Of a stretch of DNA of 64,000 bases, positions 1 to 12,658 are shown piece after piece. The stretch comes from Sambucus nigra. Lineage: Eukaryota; Streptophyta; Magnoliopsida; Dipsacales; Adoxaceae. Each line of letters begins with the position of its first letter. The stretch's first letter is position 1. The notes under the pieces were generated by a model. It did not search any database. It worked only from the letters and a program-made list of their open reading frames with translations, and was not told the DNA's origin. Both the position numbers and the translations under genes were made by a program. The DNA lies in NCBI GenBank assembly GCA_949130495.1, contig OX422223.1, positions 80,942,751 through 81,006,750 on the forward strand, in the 5' to 3' direction.

Positions 1-597
1 GGTAATTCGGGAGACATGATGTTATGGACCAGTAGGATTCTAGTGATTTCTTACTGAATTTATGTTAAGGAAAAACCTATTTGAACCTTGGGAAATGAGT
101 GAGACTCGGGGATAATTAAATTAAAGATGAAAAGTCATATTATTTTATAAGTAGGATTTAAAGAGATATAATGCTATGTATGGGAATTATCTTAGGGTAA
201 TGTGAGTACCTTGTTGATATTATATTATAGGTATGATAATGCCTATTTGATTGATTGATGATTATGTGTATGACATACCTAGCTTACTTGCTATCGACGG
301 GAGGTTTGTACGTGAGGGCAGTCATATCCTGATGAATCCATGGGATCTTTGATTTGTCGCTCAAGAACATAGGTCTATGAAAGATTTATCGGGGAGTTGA
401 TAAGTTTGCTGACTCTGGGAACGTAGGTATGTGCGTGACCCATGGATACGAGAACTATGTTCGCCTCCAATGTTTGTGTTGTTGTTTATGGTTCGAAGAA
501 TCCTTACCGAACCTTTAGTCCCCTATTCGGTGACCAGCGATGATGGGACATGATAGCAGAGTAATGCATTACACCGCAGCTGTGACTCGGGGTGTCG

Positions 598-632
<35 letters not shown>

Positions 633-1446
633 GAATTAAATGAATGAGTGGATATATTGTGGTTAAATCATATACTGTGTGATAATTGTAGATAACGGTG
701 AATTGAGAAAAAGAATTGAAATAAGTTAATGAATATTTATTAAAAAGCTTACTTCATGTTAATGATAATCGAATCATGTTAATGGGAAACGTCTAGATGA
801 GTGGTGAGAATAGAAAGTGAGAGTTGGTTACTAACATGTACATAATAAATGCTTTATTGCACTTGTTAAATACTTGATGTTTTCAAAATCATTTTCACAA
901 TCGGGCTCTGACCCGTTTCCTTGCATATTTTCTTTTCTATTGTATCTTCTATATCAGGTGTCCAGCAGCAGGGATGCCAACCTTAGCGGATTATGACGAG
1001 CTATGGAGCTATGGAGTATTGATTAGACTCCTATCTTCATTTGATTCACAGTATTCCCTTAGTTAGGGCCTGTCGCCCAAAGGAACTCAATTGTCTCTTT
1101 TCTATCTGAGTCATATACTCTTGTACTCATGTCATTTTAATACATTTAATATTGTTGGGAATTCTGTATTGGATTATTATTTGGGAATGCATATTCCAAT
1201 GGCATTTAAATTCTTTTGTGTTATCTGTTAAGTTATTTGTAGAATAATATGTGTAGTGTTATTCTTAAACTAAAAATCGGTTTTTGTTGTAATTAAAATT
1301 TGAATAGTTTTTAACACCAGCTTAATTGGGTATTGGGTGAGCTGTAAATATTTTCGACAGTGATGCTAAGAATGAGCCAACTGTATATTCTGTTTTAATT
1401 TGGTATGTGACTGGCCACCCGGTATTTAATTAGGCGGGGTGTTACA
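1..1446 (+). mobile_element. LTR of a Ty3/gypsy (Tekay/Del-like) retrotransposon, left end outside window
   Basis: The segment ends in GGCGGGGTGTTACA, a typical chromovirus LTR terminus, followed at once by AGAGCATTAAGG. That resembles the end of the initiator-Met primer site (usually TTGGTATCAGAGC) with its first half missing. This suggests plus orientation with internal sequence to the right. No coding potential is seen. A TA-rich tract near 600 lies in the expected promoter part. The family assignment rests only on the terminus and the PBS-like remnant. The reverse orientation (LTR starting TGTAACACCCC) cannot be excluded because the other end is not in the window. Confidence 0.55.
599..630. 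repeat. (TA)n microsatellite
   Basis: About 16 perfect TA units inside the first LTR. Confidence 0.95.
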
Positions 1447-1985
1447 AGAGCATTAAGGCGTACGAGGGGTTCGATTAAATTATGTAGGTCTTCTATCGTG
1501 TACTTTTATAACCCCTAGCGTAGTGAATTGCATTGGTTGGTACGTCCGAGGTTTTTTCCATTTGGGTTTCCTAGTACATCGAACATTGTGAGATTGATTT
1601 TATTTTATTTGCTATACTCGCCTAGATGCATGATTTAGGTTAAGATAAAATTGGTGCTAAGTTAATTTAATTTGAAAAAAATAAAAAATAGTTGTGTTTT
1701 TTTGCCTTTCCATATAAACTCTTGCACGTAGTCACACTCTTAGAGTGAGTTGGATGGGCGTAATAATAAATCATAATATTTTTAAAAATATTTTCCTTTA
1801 TTCATAATAGTGGCGTTATAGAGAGATACATTTCAAGGAAAGAAAAAGGAAATAATTTAATTAAATAATGAATGAAATTAAACGGATAAGGAGATGCTTC
1901 AAAAAATTATAATTGTCGAACGATGCTTCATCATGATCGATAATTGTTTGCCCAGCTAGTGAAAATATAGTTGTAGGTTTTCCGC
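1447..1985. other. Non-coding stretch between LTR and decayed Tat pol
   Basis: AT-rich sequence with no open frame or RNA gene that I can recognise. The left part is probably the start of the internal region of the first LTR element. The junction with the minus-strand Tat element lies somewhere before 1,985. Confidence 0.5.
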
Positions 1986-1989
1986 ATTC

Positions 1990-3200
1990 CACAATTAGAG
2001 GAGGGCACAAACTTCATGATCGCTCTGGCCGTAAGTTCCGGGCGTATAATCTGGGGGATGACATATGGGCCCTCCTAATTGTCAGCTAGTTTTCCATTGT
2101 TTAGGTTGGTTGACTTAATCATTTTACTAAGAACTAAGTCACCAACCTGAACATTCAATTTTTCACCCTCCTATTGAAGTATTGGGAAACATTCTGTTAG
2201 GTCACAACCATCTTTAATGTTGCCTTTTCTCTTCATTATTCCAGGAGGTTAAGGTCGTCTCTAAGTCATTCGTTATTTTACCCTTTTTCAAAATAGTGCA
2301 CCCGTAAACTAGGTATCTCAAGTTTAATCGGTACATTGGCTTTCGTGCCATAAGTTATAGAAAAAGGCATTTCCACCATGGGTTCCCTCATCTCTATCTT
2401 ATATTCCCATAAACTAAAACTAATTTCTCTGCCCATAAACCCTTTGAATTTTTTAGTTAGGTCTCAATCCCGTACAGTACTGTTCAGTTAGTGACTTCTA
2501 CCTACCCATTGCTCTTGGGATGTTTAGGCATAGCGAAGTAACGTCTCACCCTGAACTGCTTGTAGTTCTTATCAATCCTTACGATGTCAAATTATCGGCT
2601 ATTATCAGAGACGATGGCATGTCGAATGGCAGAATGACTATGATGTGTCTCCAAATGAATGAATGCACTTTTTGGTCGATAATCCATGCTAAGGGTTCAA
2701 CCTTAACTAAATTTGTAAAGTTTCAATTGCTACTAAGAGAAACTTGCACTAACCTTTCCCAGTTGGAAATGGATTAAGAATGTCAATCCCCCATAGGGCA
2801 AATGGCCATGTTGAATTAATTATCGACAGATCTTTGGTGGGCTGGTGGATATAATTCACAGTTCGCTCACATTGGTCACACTTCTTGACATATAACTCAA
2901 CTTATTTAATTATATTCATCCAATAATAACCTTGTGTCAGTGCTCTTTGTGTCACGTTCTTTTTTCTCGATTATCCCACACAAATGCCTTCATGAAGGCT
3001 CCTTAATACTATTGTTACCTCTATTGGATGAAAACAATAAAGGATAAAGTGTAACCTCTCCAGTTAATGACCCCTTTATTGAGAAGGTACTTTGTTTCCT
3101 TTACTCGTACCTTCTTTTCTTTCGCTCGATCATCTAGAAGGCCTCCCCCTTTCATGTACTGGATGCACTTGTCCATCCAACTGGGCCCTCATTCTGTTAT
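1990..3200 (-). pseudogene. Integrase relic (Tat lineage)
   Basis: The minus strand shows recognisable integrase pieces in several frames. From upstream to downstream: a stretch near 3,190 resembling the linker before the zinc-binding domain (GPSWMDKCIQYMK); the region where the catalytic core should lie (about 2,900-2,550, too decayed for the residues to be followed); a block at about 2,480-2,230 resembling the C-terminal part of the core (MPFSITYGTKANVPIKLEIP); and near 2,090-1,990 a C-terminal piece beginning ADN-stop-EGPYVI. Many stops and indels mean no function. Neighbours are RNase H upstream and a broken end downstream. Confidence 0.75.
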
Positions 3201-4330
3201 CCGAACTACCATTACTTCTTGCACTTGAATGATGAGTTGGTGCAGAATGTCCACAAGGGGGTTCCCTTGATCATTTGATGCAAGTCTGGCAAGGTTTTCA
3301 GCCTTCGCACTATACTTTCGTGGGATATGCTTGAAAGAAAACACCTGAAATTACCCTGCCACTTCTTGAAATCATCTCAAATACGCCATTATGTTTTAAC
3401 CTTTGGATCCATATTCCCCCATCACTTGTTGAATGGACACATTAGATTCACTTAAGAGTTCCATTTGGTCCACTATAAGAGATAGGGAGAGTCATGCTCC
3501 TGCGATTAGGGCCTCGTATTAGACATCATTATTGGACATCCTAAAATTAAACCTCATCGTATATTCTACACATGATCCATCTGGTGTATGGATAATCAGT
3601 ATGAATCCATAATCGTCTTTGTTTGAAGATCCATCTACATGGATGACCCACACTTACTTTCCTCCATTCATTTCCCGACTCGTCACGGCGCTTTCAGTGC
3701 ATGTAAATTATGCGATAAAGTTAGTAACTATTTGTTTCTTTACAACCACCCTCGGCTTATACTGCAGATCAAACTCTCTAAGATCAACCGACTATCTTAT
3801 TAATTTTCCTGAGACTTCTGGCTTATGGATAAATTTTCTTAGTGGATAGTTAGTTATGACAACTATTGTGTGAGTTTGGAAGTATAACCTTAGCTTTTGG
3901 GCCGACAAGATGAGTGCGAAGGCTAGCTTTTCCACCACCGTATTACCAGGTTCATCTCCACTAAACAACCTACTAATATAGTACACTAGTTGCGGAACAC
4001 CTCTGTCATCTTTGATTAGATCCGAATTGACTGTCGTAGAAGAGATGACGTCGTAAAGATAAAATTCCTCTCTTGAGACTAGTTTTGAAAGGAGCGGGAC
4101 CTCAACTAGACAGGTCTTCAAATCTTGAAGCGCCTATTTACATTCATTGGTCCAAATAAATGTGTTTTTAATGTTATGAAAAAAGGGAAGCACTAGTCAG
4201 TTTTTCTTTCTGGCCATCACAACATTTGATAACCATTCGGGGTATTTAATGTCCTAAACCAAACCTACATTAATAACCTTCCCCATTTCAAAATGGGTCA
4301 CTTGGATCCTCTTTGGGGTGAACGGTCTCA
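3200..4330 (-). pseudogene. Reverse transcriptase C-terminus and RNase H relic
   Basis: An open minus-strand stretch of 109 codons (4,121-3,792) matches the RT thumb/RNase H junction of Tat elements: LVYYISRLF, then VVEKLAFALILSAQKLRLYF, then TNYPLRKFIHKPEVSG. Downstream (3,650-3,250) a plant-type RNase H can be followed: WVIHVDGSSNKD, then MRFNFRMSNNDV, then HIPRKYSAKAENLARLAS. Stops interrupt it. The first catalytic Asp (VDGSS) is still readable. No intact enzyme is encoded. Confidence 0.8.
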
Positions 4331-4649
4331 TTATTTAGCATATTGGTCGGATGGTTGGATTGACTTTTGACTGGTGGGTTATTACCGAGGTATCGATGCC
4401 CGATATGTCCTCATAGATCTATAAAAATGTATTTTGACACATTTTAGTAATGAAACCAATTCCTCTTTTCTGCTATTAATCGGTGATGATCCCACATACA
4501 ATACCTTCTCCGAATGTTTATTGTATAGTGGGATTGGGATTAGGATTAGTATTAAATATTTGACCGATGATCCCAAGGTCAATTCTTTTATCGAGTGTAA
4601 TCCGTTCAAATTAAGTGCCTCATTATTCTTTTTTAATGATTAAAAGTAA

Positions 4650-5060
4650 AAACTCCTGGCAGGTGACTGGCTCCATCACATTGTCCCCATTTCGTTTGAT
4701 TTTGGGAACTGAAGGGTAAGGGACTTGATTGACAAAATCACATCATGTCTTTTCAGGTTCGTTTGACCAATCAATATGTTATAGGCCAAAAGCGACCTGA
4801 CTACCAAACATTCCACCTACAATGTATTCTACTTAGGGATCCTCCATATTATGAATGGTAATTTTATTAACCCATTTGAATATACTTGCTCTCCGAAGAA
4901 GTCTAAGATCGAGCCATTCACTAGATTCAACCGCACTCCTTCAAACTCCATCTGTTCAAAACACTCGTGATAAATGATAGTTGCTGAACTTCTCGTATCG
5001 AACATGTTCGTCTCGATTGTCGAATTCTATATCAATGCCTCAATCAGGAAGGGATCGTCA
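4650..5060 (-). pseudogene. Retroviral-type aspartic protease region, decayed
   Basis: Minus-strand peptides here (EFDNRDEHVRYEKF, then NEPEKT) sit where gag-pol protease lies, between the gag zinc-knuckle region and RT. They resemble the region of Tat elements whose catalytic core is normally DTGSSANVL. The DTG core itself is not intact. The call depends mainly on position and weak resemblance. Confidence 0.45.
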
Positions 5061-5159
5061 TGCAGGGTAATCTGATTATGTGAATCCTTTGAAATGAAAC
5101 TGATTCCCTCCTAATCGTTTAGTGGATTCTCCATTTGGACCTTCGTCAAATCCCATTTT

Positions 5160-6515
5160 TTACTTTTATATGCCCTTAAATCCAACATAGATTCCCTCTG
5201 GACACAAATTCATCAAAGATCATATATATCCTCCTTTTATTTTTTGCAACGACTATTTCTTTAGGCTCCTCGTGCCTGTATTCCCATTCCTTCGATTGGA
5301 TTTTCTTGCCAATCCTCCCTTCCCTTATTATATCACTCGTCTTATTTTTAGCCTCTTCTACCTATGAACTCTCACAGATTTCCCCTTTTAACCATTGCCT
5401 CAATTTCACTCTTCAAATGAAGACAATCATTTGTGTGGTGGCCATAATCATGATGGAATTGACAATACAAGTTGGATTTCTATTTGAGAGGTCTCTTTTT
5501 AGGCCTGTTCGTCCACCACAACATCTTCAGATTATCTGTAGTACTCAACACCCGTCCCATGATCACGTTGAGTGGAGTATATTTCTCGGCGTATGCCTGC
5601 TTCCCATTGTAGTTTCCTCTTGGTGGAAACCTTCACATGTTATGGTCATCTCTTGATCTTTCATCTCCTAATATCCCACCGTATGAGTGGTTTATTAGAT
5701 GTTGACGGTGTCCTCTGTGTTGATGTACTTTTCAACCTTCTTTATTAACTCTGCCATGTTGTTGGGAGGGTTTTTCGAAAAAAAATAGATAGTAATGTTG
5801 CTATACAAGTTGTACAAAAAGGATAAAATGATTACTCTCTCATTCGGGTGGTAAATCAAAAGAAAATCATCTTTAAATCTCTTTATGTATTCCTTAAGGG
5901 TTTTTATCCTTATTCTAGAGGACGTTGAACATATGGTTGGTGGTTTTTCGATAAACCTGACTTCCTATTAAGTGCCTAACAAAACATTTGAATAACAATC
6001 TGAAGGAGGAGGTGGAATTATGAGATAATCGATTAAACTAGGTCCTTGTCAGCCCCTTCAACATCGTGGTGAAGGCCCGACATTTGATTTAGTCTGGGTT
6101 GGTAAGGAAATCCATGTGTTCTTCATAATTATCTACGTGATCCTTAGGATCTGACATTCCATCGAACAAATCCATTCATGAAAGCTTGAAGTTCAATGGC
6201 ATATGGCATCCCATTCCCTCCTAAAACAAAAAAATATGCTCGTTCGATGTCTCAGGCTTTTACGAAGACCGATGGGGGATCAATACTCCATGCCACCAAC
6301 ACCCTATGAGTGGTGGATGAGAGATTTGGTGGAGGTGGAAGAAGAACCTCATTCTCCAGATTTTGCTCTATATGAGGGTCTTGATCCCCCAAATGCTATG
6401 ATCCAAGTGATGGGTTAGGTTTCAATCTATCCAAAATCAAGGCGAACTAGTCTTGAAGAACCTCTTATTGCTCCCTAAGGCCATTAATGGCTTGAGTTAT
6501 CTGGTTATTGTTCAT
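5160..6515 (-). pseudogene. gag relic (Tat lineage)
   Basis: The probable start is the ATG at 6,515-6,513, 16 bp downstream of the primer site on the minus strand. It is followed after 16 codons by a stop. The capsid-like Retrotrans_gag region is readable around 6,050-5,700 (FKCFVRHLIGSQVYRKTTNH, then EYIKRFKDDFLLIYHPNERV, then NMAELIKKVEKYINTEDT). A zinc-knuckle-like stretch lies near 5,440 (FHHDYGHHTNDC). Numerous stops and frameshifts are present. Confidence 0.75.
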
Positions 6516-6530
6516 AGCTTAAGAACCGTC

Positions 6531-6550
6531 ATTCCCACAGACGAAGCCAA
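6531..6550 (-). other. Primer-binding site of the Tat element
   Basis: On the minus strand this reads TTGGCTTCGTCTGTGGGAAT, a mutated form of the TGGCGCCGTCTGTGGGAA site seen intact in elements A and F. The first nine bases of the intact form match the 3' end of plant tRNA-Asp plus CCA. The site lies three bases inside the LTR end (6,554). Confidence 0.75.
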
Positions 6551-6553
6551 TTA

Positions 6554-7735
6554 TGTTGAGGACAAATATGACTTTCACTCTGAATACAATAATGAAGTAA
6601 TAAGAAGGCTTTATGGTAATGTCAAAGTAAATGAATAGTAAAAGGAATAAACACTGTATATTCATGATTCTGTCAGATTTGGACTATGTCCACAGGGTAA
6701 AAAGGGATGGGAGTTGTTTTTATTGATTTAAATAATTAAAGAGTTTTTTTACATGGAGATTAATCCACCCATATAAGTACTATGTTTGTATTTATGTAAA
6801 CATCCTTACAATGTTACTCCTATTTTATTGCTTGCACGTTAAGGGAAGTTGAGCTAAATAGTATACGTGTTCATTCCTAGTTACTCTCTGATGTTTTCTA
6901 TTCACTAGGATGATGGTATGACTTTATAGGGAACGTGAAGCTTGTTTGGGACAACAACTAGTTAATAAAGTCTCAAGGATTCATATTAACCAATTATTAT
7001 TCGATTAATGAAGGTGAGTGTTCGACAACCCATTTGGTCAAGTTATTACTGAACAACCGACTGTTCATTCAGAGAAAAATTTGGCAAATTCTTTGGATTA
7101 CCATGTTCGGACTCAATATGATCAGAAATATCTCTCACAGTTATAATGAAAAGATATAGTGCATTATGCATATTTTTTTTATACTTTGCTAAGTTGACAA
7201 AGACTTTTACGCTGTTATTGGAGAATTTTTTTTATACATAATCTAAATTTGACTAAAAATGAATTTTTACCAAGATAGATTTTGCAAAGGTAAATTAAAG
7301 GGACTTCTATTGTATTTCATAGTGCCAAACCTCATAGATGGTAATTTCAATGTGACTGGTAAATATTTAATTAAAGAATTATATGGTATTTGGCTTGTAA
7401 ATTTAGTGATTCTTGAATTTATCCCAATATTTTGGTTGGAGGTGAAATTTTATCGGTACCATGATTTGAGATGGAAATCGGTTTGTGTGTGAGTTTAAAA
7501 TCTCACACACATTGTTGTTTCAGGTCATATACTAATAGGGAAAACAATTTTCCTTACAAACAGAATTTAGGTATAAAATCCTCAGTGTTCTTTGATGTAA
7601 ATATGTCTTCCCAACTAGTATGTAAAAATTTAGTCATATTATTTTCATGGAATCATTTTATGTCAAATTTAACCGTTTACCATATATGCAGTACCGATCC
7701 GTGAATATGGAACATGGCCACATAATGTTCTAACA
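6554..7735 (-). mobile_element. 5' LTR of the decayed Tat element (far end approximate)
   Basis: The inner boundary is TGTTGAGG on the plus strand, that is ...CTCAACA on the minus strand, just before the primer site. The outer boundary is proposed at GTTCTAACA near 7,735 because it gives a matching TGTTA start on the minus strand. It is uncertain because no partner LTR or target duplication is available. No coding sequence is seen. Confidence 0.5.
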
Positions 7736-7753
7736 ATTTCATGCCCATTGTCA

Positions 7754-8691
7754 TAGGCGGAGCTATGTCTTGGCTGAGGGGGCGAGGGAAGTTCCCCAAC
7801 CATGATTTTATTTTATTTTTACATTTATAAATGTTCATGGAAATTTTGAAATGTTTATAACCTTGAGGGTTAGGGTTAACTTATGGAAATTTAGAACTTT
7901 TTACAATTCCGGCTTAGCGCATCTCTTTTAGAATTGGAAATCCTTTTTGTATTTGAGAAATGATTTGAAATGGGGAGATAAAAAGAAAAAGTAAAAAAAG
8001 AATCGGCGCCTCGTTTTCTCATAAATTTCCACCTCTGGCTCTCCTCACCACTGGAAAGTTTGCCCACTCAACTCCCCCCCCCCCCCCCCCCTCTCTTTCT
8101 CATTTTATAATAGGGTTTGATTTGTTATTTAGTTTGATGTTTGATTTTGTTTTTATTTAGGGTTTATTTATTCAGTTTATTGTTTGGTTTTGTTTAGTCT
8201 TATGGTTTGATATAGTTTAGTTTGTTATTGTTTAGGGTTCTGCAACTTTTGTTAGTGGATTGCTATTGACCTATTGTGGATATCTGGTTGTTACTTGATT
8301 ATATTTTGCTATTTTTCTTAAATCTTATAATATTGTGGCAGTTTATATTGAGGTGTTAAAATTAGTTTTTGTTTAGGGTTTGCACTATGCCTAATTTTTA
8401 CCAAATTAAGGTCCTAAATTTTATGTTATGATAATGAATAATTTGACAACGTGATAATGAATTGGTTATTGTTTTGGATTGTTATTGCTATTGAAATGAT
8501 TTATATTGAGGTATTTTCCCTAGATCTCACATTTTAGTGTAATTTGAAATTTGAATGTATAGTTACTTTAACGTGGAAATATGTCTAAATTTGACTAAAA
8601 AAGATTATATTGAAACATCTTAAAGCTATCTCTAAAAAAATTCGCCTTTAGGATTCCCGACCCTAAACCCCCTCACCCACAACTTCACCTA
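7754..8691. mobile_element. Possible non-autonomous DNA transposon with about 25-bp imperfect inverted ends
   Basis: The left end reads TAGGCGGAGCTATG...TGAGGGGGC. The right end, reverse complemented, reads TAGGTGAAGTTGTG...TGAGGGGGT. The two are imperfectly inverted over about 28 bp. The interior has no ORF, a run of about 17 C near 8,076 and T/G-rich sequence. A clean 8-bp target duplication is not visible, so this is a tentative hAT-like call. Confidence 0.35.
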
Positions 8692-8929
8692 GTGGTCCAT
8701 CTAATATAAAATATTGACTTCATCACTACCCATTATCAAAGCTAGTTTCAATTCTTAATAGAACAAAAAACTATTAAAGATTAAAGCAGTTGCGTATTAC
8801 ATATTATAAGGTTATCCACCAACGTACAACAACCTGTATTAACATATTCCAAAATAGGTTTGTGAATAAACCTAAGAACCGTATAAAAAACAAAGTTTAT
8901 ATAAGTAAATTGAGAATCTTTTTTGGCCC

Positions 8930-9575
8930 AAAAATGTGGAACATTGTTTGCTTCTGGATAGCAAAAAGAAACGCTTGGCTGCTTCCTCCCCGCAGTCCGT
9001 GAGAAACTCCTTGGTATGCTGGTTGGAACATTTTGACATGCAATATATTTTAAAGTTGGAGAGATAATTAATTTCCTCATGAATATTATCTATGCCTTTG
9101 CTATTAGAAAGTTTTAAACCCTCTCTTATTCCCCATATTTCAGCAATGTCATTGGTGTTATTGCGTATATTTTCAGAGAAATCCCGAATAGACTTACCAT
9201 ATCTATCTCTAAGATCCCCACCAATACCAACATGATTATTTAATTTATTTCTAGAACCACTAATGTTTAATTTAAATTTAGTATAATTGGAAGGAGTTCA
9301 ACTAAATAAAATGAGATATGTCTTATCATTGTGCTTCCTTAAACGGGGTCGAATCGATTAAAATTGATAATATTTTCATTGACTTGGTGTTGAATTTCTC
9401 TAACTTGTATTGGATAGTTTTTAAATATTGGATTATTTTTTAAATTCCAAATTCTCCAATAACAAAAAAGATTCTATTATAACATACTAGTAATTCTTCG
9501 AGTATAGTGTTCAAATTTAAAATTTCCTTGGAAAAAGATAGAGTGTTTGGGCCATGGAAATAACCTCTTATAGCT
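8930..9575 (-). pseudogene. LINE-type RNase H (RVT_3-like) relic
   Basis: Minus-strand frames give KLNISGSRNKLNNHVGIGGD, then RDFSENIRNNTNDIAEIWGI, then REGLKLSNSKG. Toward the end, VSFCYPEANNVPHFWAKK resembles the VxHVxREANxxAdxLAK motif of plant RNase H domains attached to non-LTR retrotransposon RTs. Upstream, a stretch (FCYWRIWNLKNNPIFKN) resembles the segment that precedes that domain. Frameshifts and stops are present. The usual catalytic Asp in xFDGS appears to be lost (NISGS). A copy captured from a host RNase H-like gene is the alternative. Confidence 0.6.
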
Positions 9576-9589
9576 AGCTAATGATTTAG

Positions 9590-12500
9590 GAGAACCTTTA
9601 TTTTGATTATTTTTCTTTCAAAAATAAATTTCTTTTGACGAAAATAATATACCATTAAATTAAAAAAAAAAGATAACACCATTTTCAATGGGTAAAAGTT
9701 AATATTTTGTTTTAGAATAATGCGTTTCTATTCTTGAATGGGCATGTAATTTAGATTGACAGCCAATGCATTACATGATGCAAAATGAGTTTTTCAATCC
9801 CCAAGTTCTTTTGCAAAAATAGAAAAATCATTTTTTCCTCATAAAATTGAGTCATTTTGTCTATAAATATATGACATTATCATTTTAGCCTATTTTTAAT
9901 GTTTTTTTAGTCTTTTGATATTACAAGTGTTGCGCCATTCTCACATGAATACTGTAGTGTAGTCTGGCCGACGGGAATATCTACTATGCCAAAAGCTTAC
10001 CTCCCCAAATTTATACCTATTTCACTAAAATTAATTTTTTTCTTATGTATGAGACAACACAAAGAAAAATGCAAACTTAGGTTGGAAACATTCTAATGAA
10101 TCCATTTGTTACATAGCTAAACAAACACCTAATCTTAGTACCAACTCAATACCAAATGCGTTATACATTTATTATACCTTGATAAGTAGTAAGAGCAGTT
10201 GTTTGTATTTTTATTCACTAAACAAACATATTTTTATTTCCTTCTATATTTTATTTCCCAATTATAGAGTATAAGATTATAAGTGCATGCTCATAAATAT
10301 CCATGTCCATTGAAGATCCAAAAAGGCTAAAAAACAAATATGCTTGAAAGAAAATGGGTTGTGGAGGGAGAGGGGGGAGGAGAGCTATTTATAGGGGAGG
10401 AAATCAAGGATCCCACATGAAAACCATTTAGTATTTGACTATATTATTTGTTAGAGACAATTAAGGTTACTTTAAGCTATGTTTCGGACCAACCCATTGG
10501 AAGCATATTTCCGTGGTCACATATACTTGTTTCCCTCTTCACTAACAAGATATTAACCGCATTTATGTAATAACAAGAATATGAATTGAATTTCAACATC
10601 AGAATATCACACTGAGACACTTAGAATTGGTTTTGTAATTGTTAGAACACATCCACACGACCTGATGGTTTGCATGTTAAATTTGGAGCCTTAAATATGG
10701 GATTGGGACATCGTAAAAATGATAAAATATTCTTCTGCCGGTTTAACAAGGTCTTACCACGTCTATAACATATAACTAAATAATTCCACATTCGGCATAT
10801 CCAATTTTTTTTTGTCATTAGTCACTAATTTTATTTTTTCAAAAGACTTTTTAAAGTAAATATATTGTCAAACTAGTTTTTTCATTTCAACTACACCCTA
10901 ATAGTTCTTTAAATTAGGCTAAAGAATGACATATCACAAGTTGTCCACCGTAGAAGATTCAGATTTCAACATGTGACTGGGTCACAATGTATCTCTGAAA
11001 TTTACCCCATATATAGTTATACATAACTCAATAAAATAATTCTTTGAAAAACTTATTAAGATAAGTATTGTATTTATTTGAAGTTTACATAAAATTTCAT
11101 TTTCTAAAAATATTACCATTGTCTTTATATCATGAATGAAAAATGCGGATTAGAAAATAATACACACAAGTGTAGAGGGTCTAGCTATCAACCTCCATCC
11201 AAAAATTGATAAGATAGAGATGGCTTTAAAATGATAAACTACACAATCTTCTCTTCTTCTTCTTCTTCTTCTTTGATATAATAATAGATACCTCCCTTTT
11301 CAAACATTAAAATCATCTCTCTTATTTTAGACAAAATATTGCTAATTATAGTAATAATTTGTACAAAAATTCTTACAAAGGAATTTTGATATGTTAAATG
11401 CCTTATCATCATATGTTTCATAAATTTAAAAACAACACTATTTATAGTATTTTGTGAAAACGTTGTAAAAAAATTTAGTAAGATAAGAATTCCCCTTTTA
11501 AATTAAAATTCAAAGGTATACGTTGAGATGTGATGTCCTCTTTTATCACTCTTTGATGTTTTTTTTTGGACAAAATAAATATAAATATAATTAAAAATTA
11601 GAAAGCATGTGTCTTTAGGGAATATGTTTTGAGCCATAAGATAACAAGTTTGAAATCTATGTGAATGAGTATCTGTCATTATCAATTGTATGGTAGCATC
11701 TTGTCCAGATTATATTGAGTTTCCCAGCATGTGGTTTTAGGACACATGTTTTCAGGACCCTTAAACAATATGTTTATGGTTGATTTACACAGTAATGATT
11801 ATATCTAGGGTAAAAAGTTCCCTACATTTTAATACTTATTTATAATTACTTTAAATATATTTTTAAGTGTAGTTAAAGTTTTTAGGGATAATTAATGTTT
11901 CGTCTATAAGAGATAAGTATATTTTGCGTTTCGGTGACTTTATTTTTATGTTCTAAAACGTCTCTCCTTTATTTTTTCAACATTTTGATTTTATTTTTAT
12001 TTGTAACTTTATTTATAATAGATTTTAAGGTTAATGGTTTTTGTATCATTTTATTTTTATTTTGTAGGGTGTAAGGTTTAGGCTTATAGTTTTATTTTTA
12101 GTTTTTTACGAAAGGATCAAGTCGGGAAGTTCTTTAACGTGAAAATCCTTTATTGGAGAACAAAGGAAAATGTGGATGGGTTTGCCCACCATGAAGACTC
12201 ATAAGAGAGCAGATTAAAATAAAACTGAGGAAGAAAACCCTACTTACGAGTCTTATAAAAAGACTCATATTACAATGGAATATAGTTAACTAAACAATCT
12301 AATGAACTATTTTTTCCTTTCTTCAGTTTGCGTCAAACCTCCAGGTGACTGTAGTCATGCTTGGTTTTCAAAATTTTATCTTTAAAACCTTTTCAAAAGC
12401 ATCATATATTGAGTTGTGGATCGATTTGATTGTTGAACTTACTATTATTACCTTAATTATTTCTTAGCATTGACATTAAGCTTTTTTAACTATTTGCTAA

Positions 12501-12658
12501 AAATTTTTTTGTTTAATTTTGTTGTGATTATGATGGTATTGTTTTGGTATTTTAGCATTAGCCTTAATTATGTAATTAGGGCACTCGAACTTGAGGAGAT
12601 TGTATCTTCCTCCTCATAGTCATGATAATTGCAAAGAGAAAAGGATAATGAGAGATGG
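9590..12658. other. AT-rich intergenic sequence without recognised genes
   Basis: Short ORFs here are low-complexity. A CTT run near 11,250-11,275 produces a Glu-rich peptide, and T/A runs are common. One notable spot is 10,387-10,400, where the minus strand has CCTATAAATAGCTCTCC followed by a C/T-rich leader, like a plant core promoter. No convincing gene follows it. I see no tRNA, rRNA or CRISPR-like array. Confidence 0.6.

Larger units (their letters stand above)
1985..7735 (-). mobile_element. Decayed Ty3/gypsy Tat-lineage retrotransposon (5' LTR to integrase)
   Basis: Read on the minus strand, the order is 5' LTR (about 7,735-6,554), primer site (6,550-6,531), gag, protease, reverse transcriptase, RNase H and integrase. 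This is the normal Ty3/gypsy order. All genes carry many stops and frameshifts, so the copy is old. The part downstream of integrase (spacer, any extra gene, 3' LTR) is missing, and the sequence passes into the Tekay-like LTR. No target duplication can be shown. Lineage is inferred from the PBS type and from the resemblance of the pol peptides to element B further along. Confidence 0.75.

Noticed and set aside
2520..6638. Plus-strand ORFs of 60-116 codons in the 2.5-6.6 kb region
   Set aside because: They overlap minus-strand gag-pol relics and show no domain; they are shadows of the decayed retrotransposon.
11239..11421. 60-codon ORF with a Glu run
   Set aside because: The Glu run is a CTT microsatellite on the other strand; no other coding signal.
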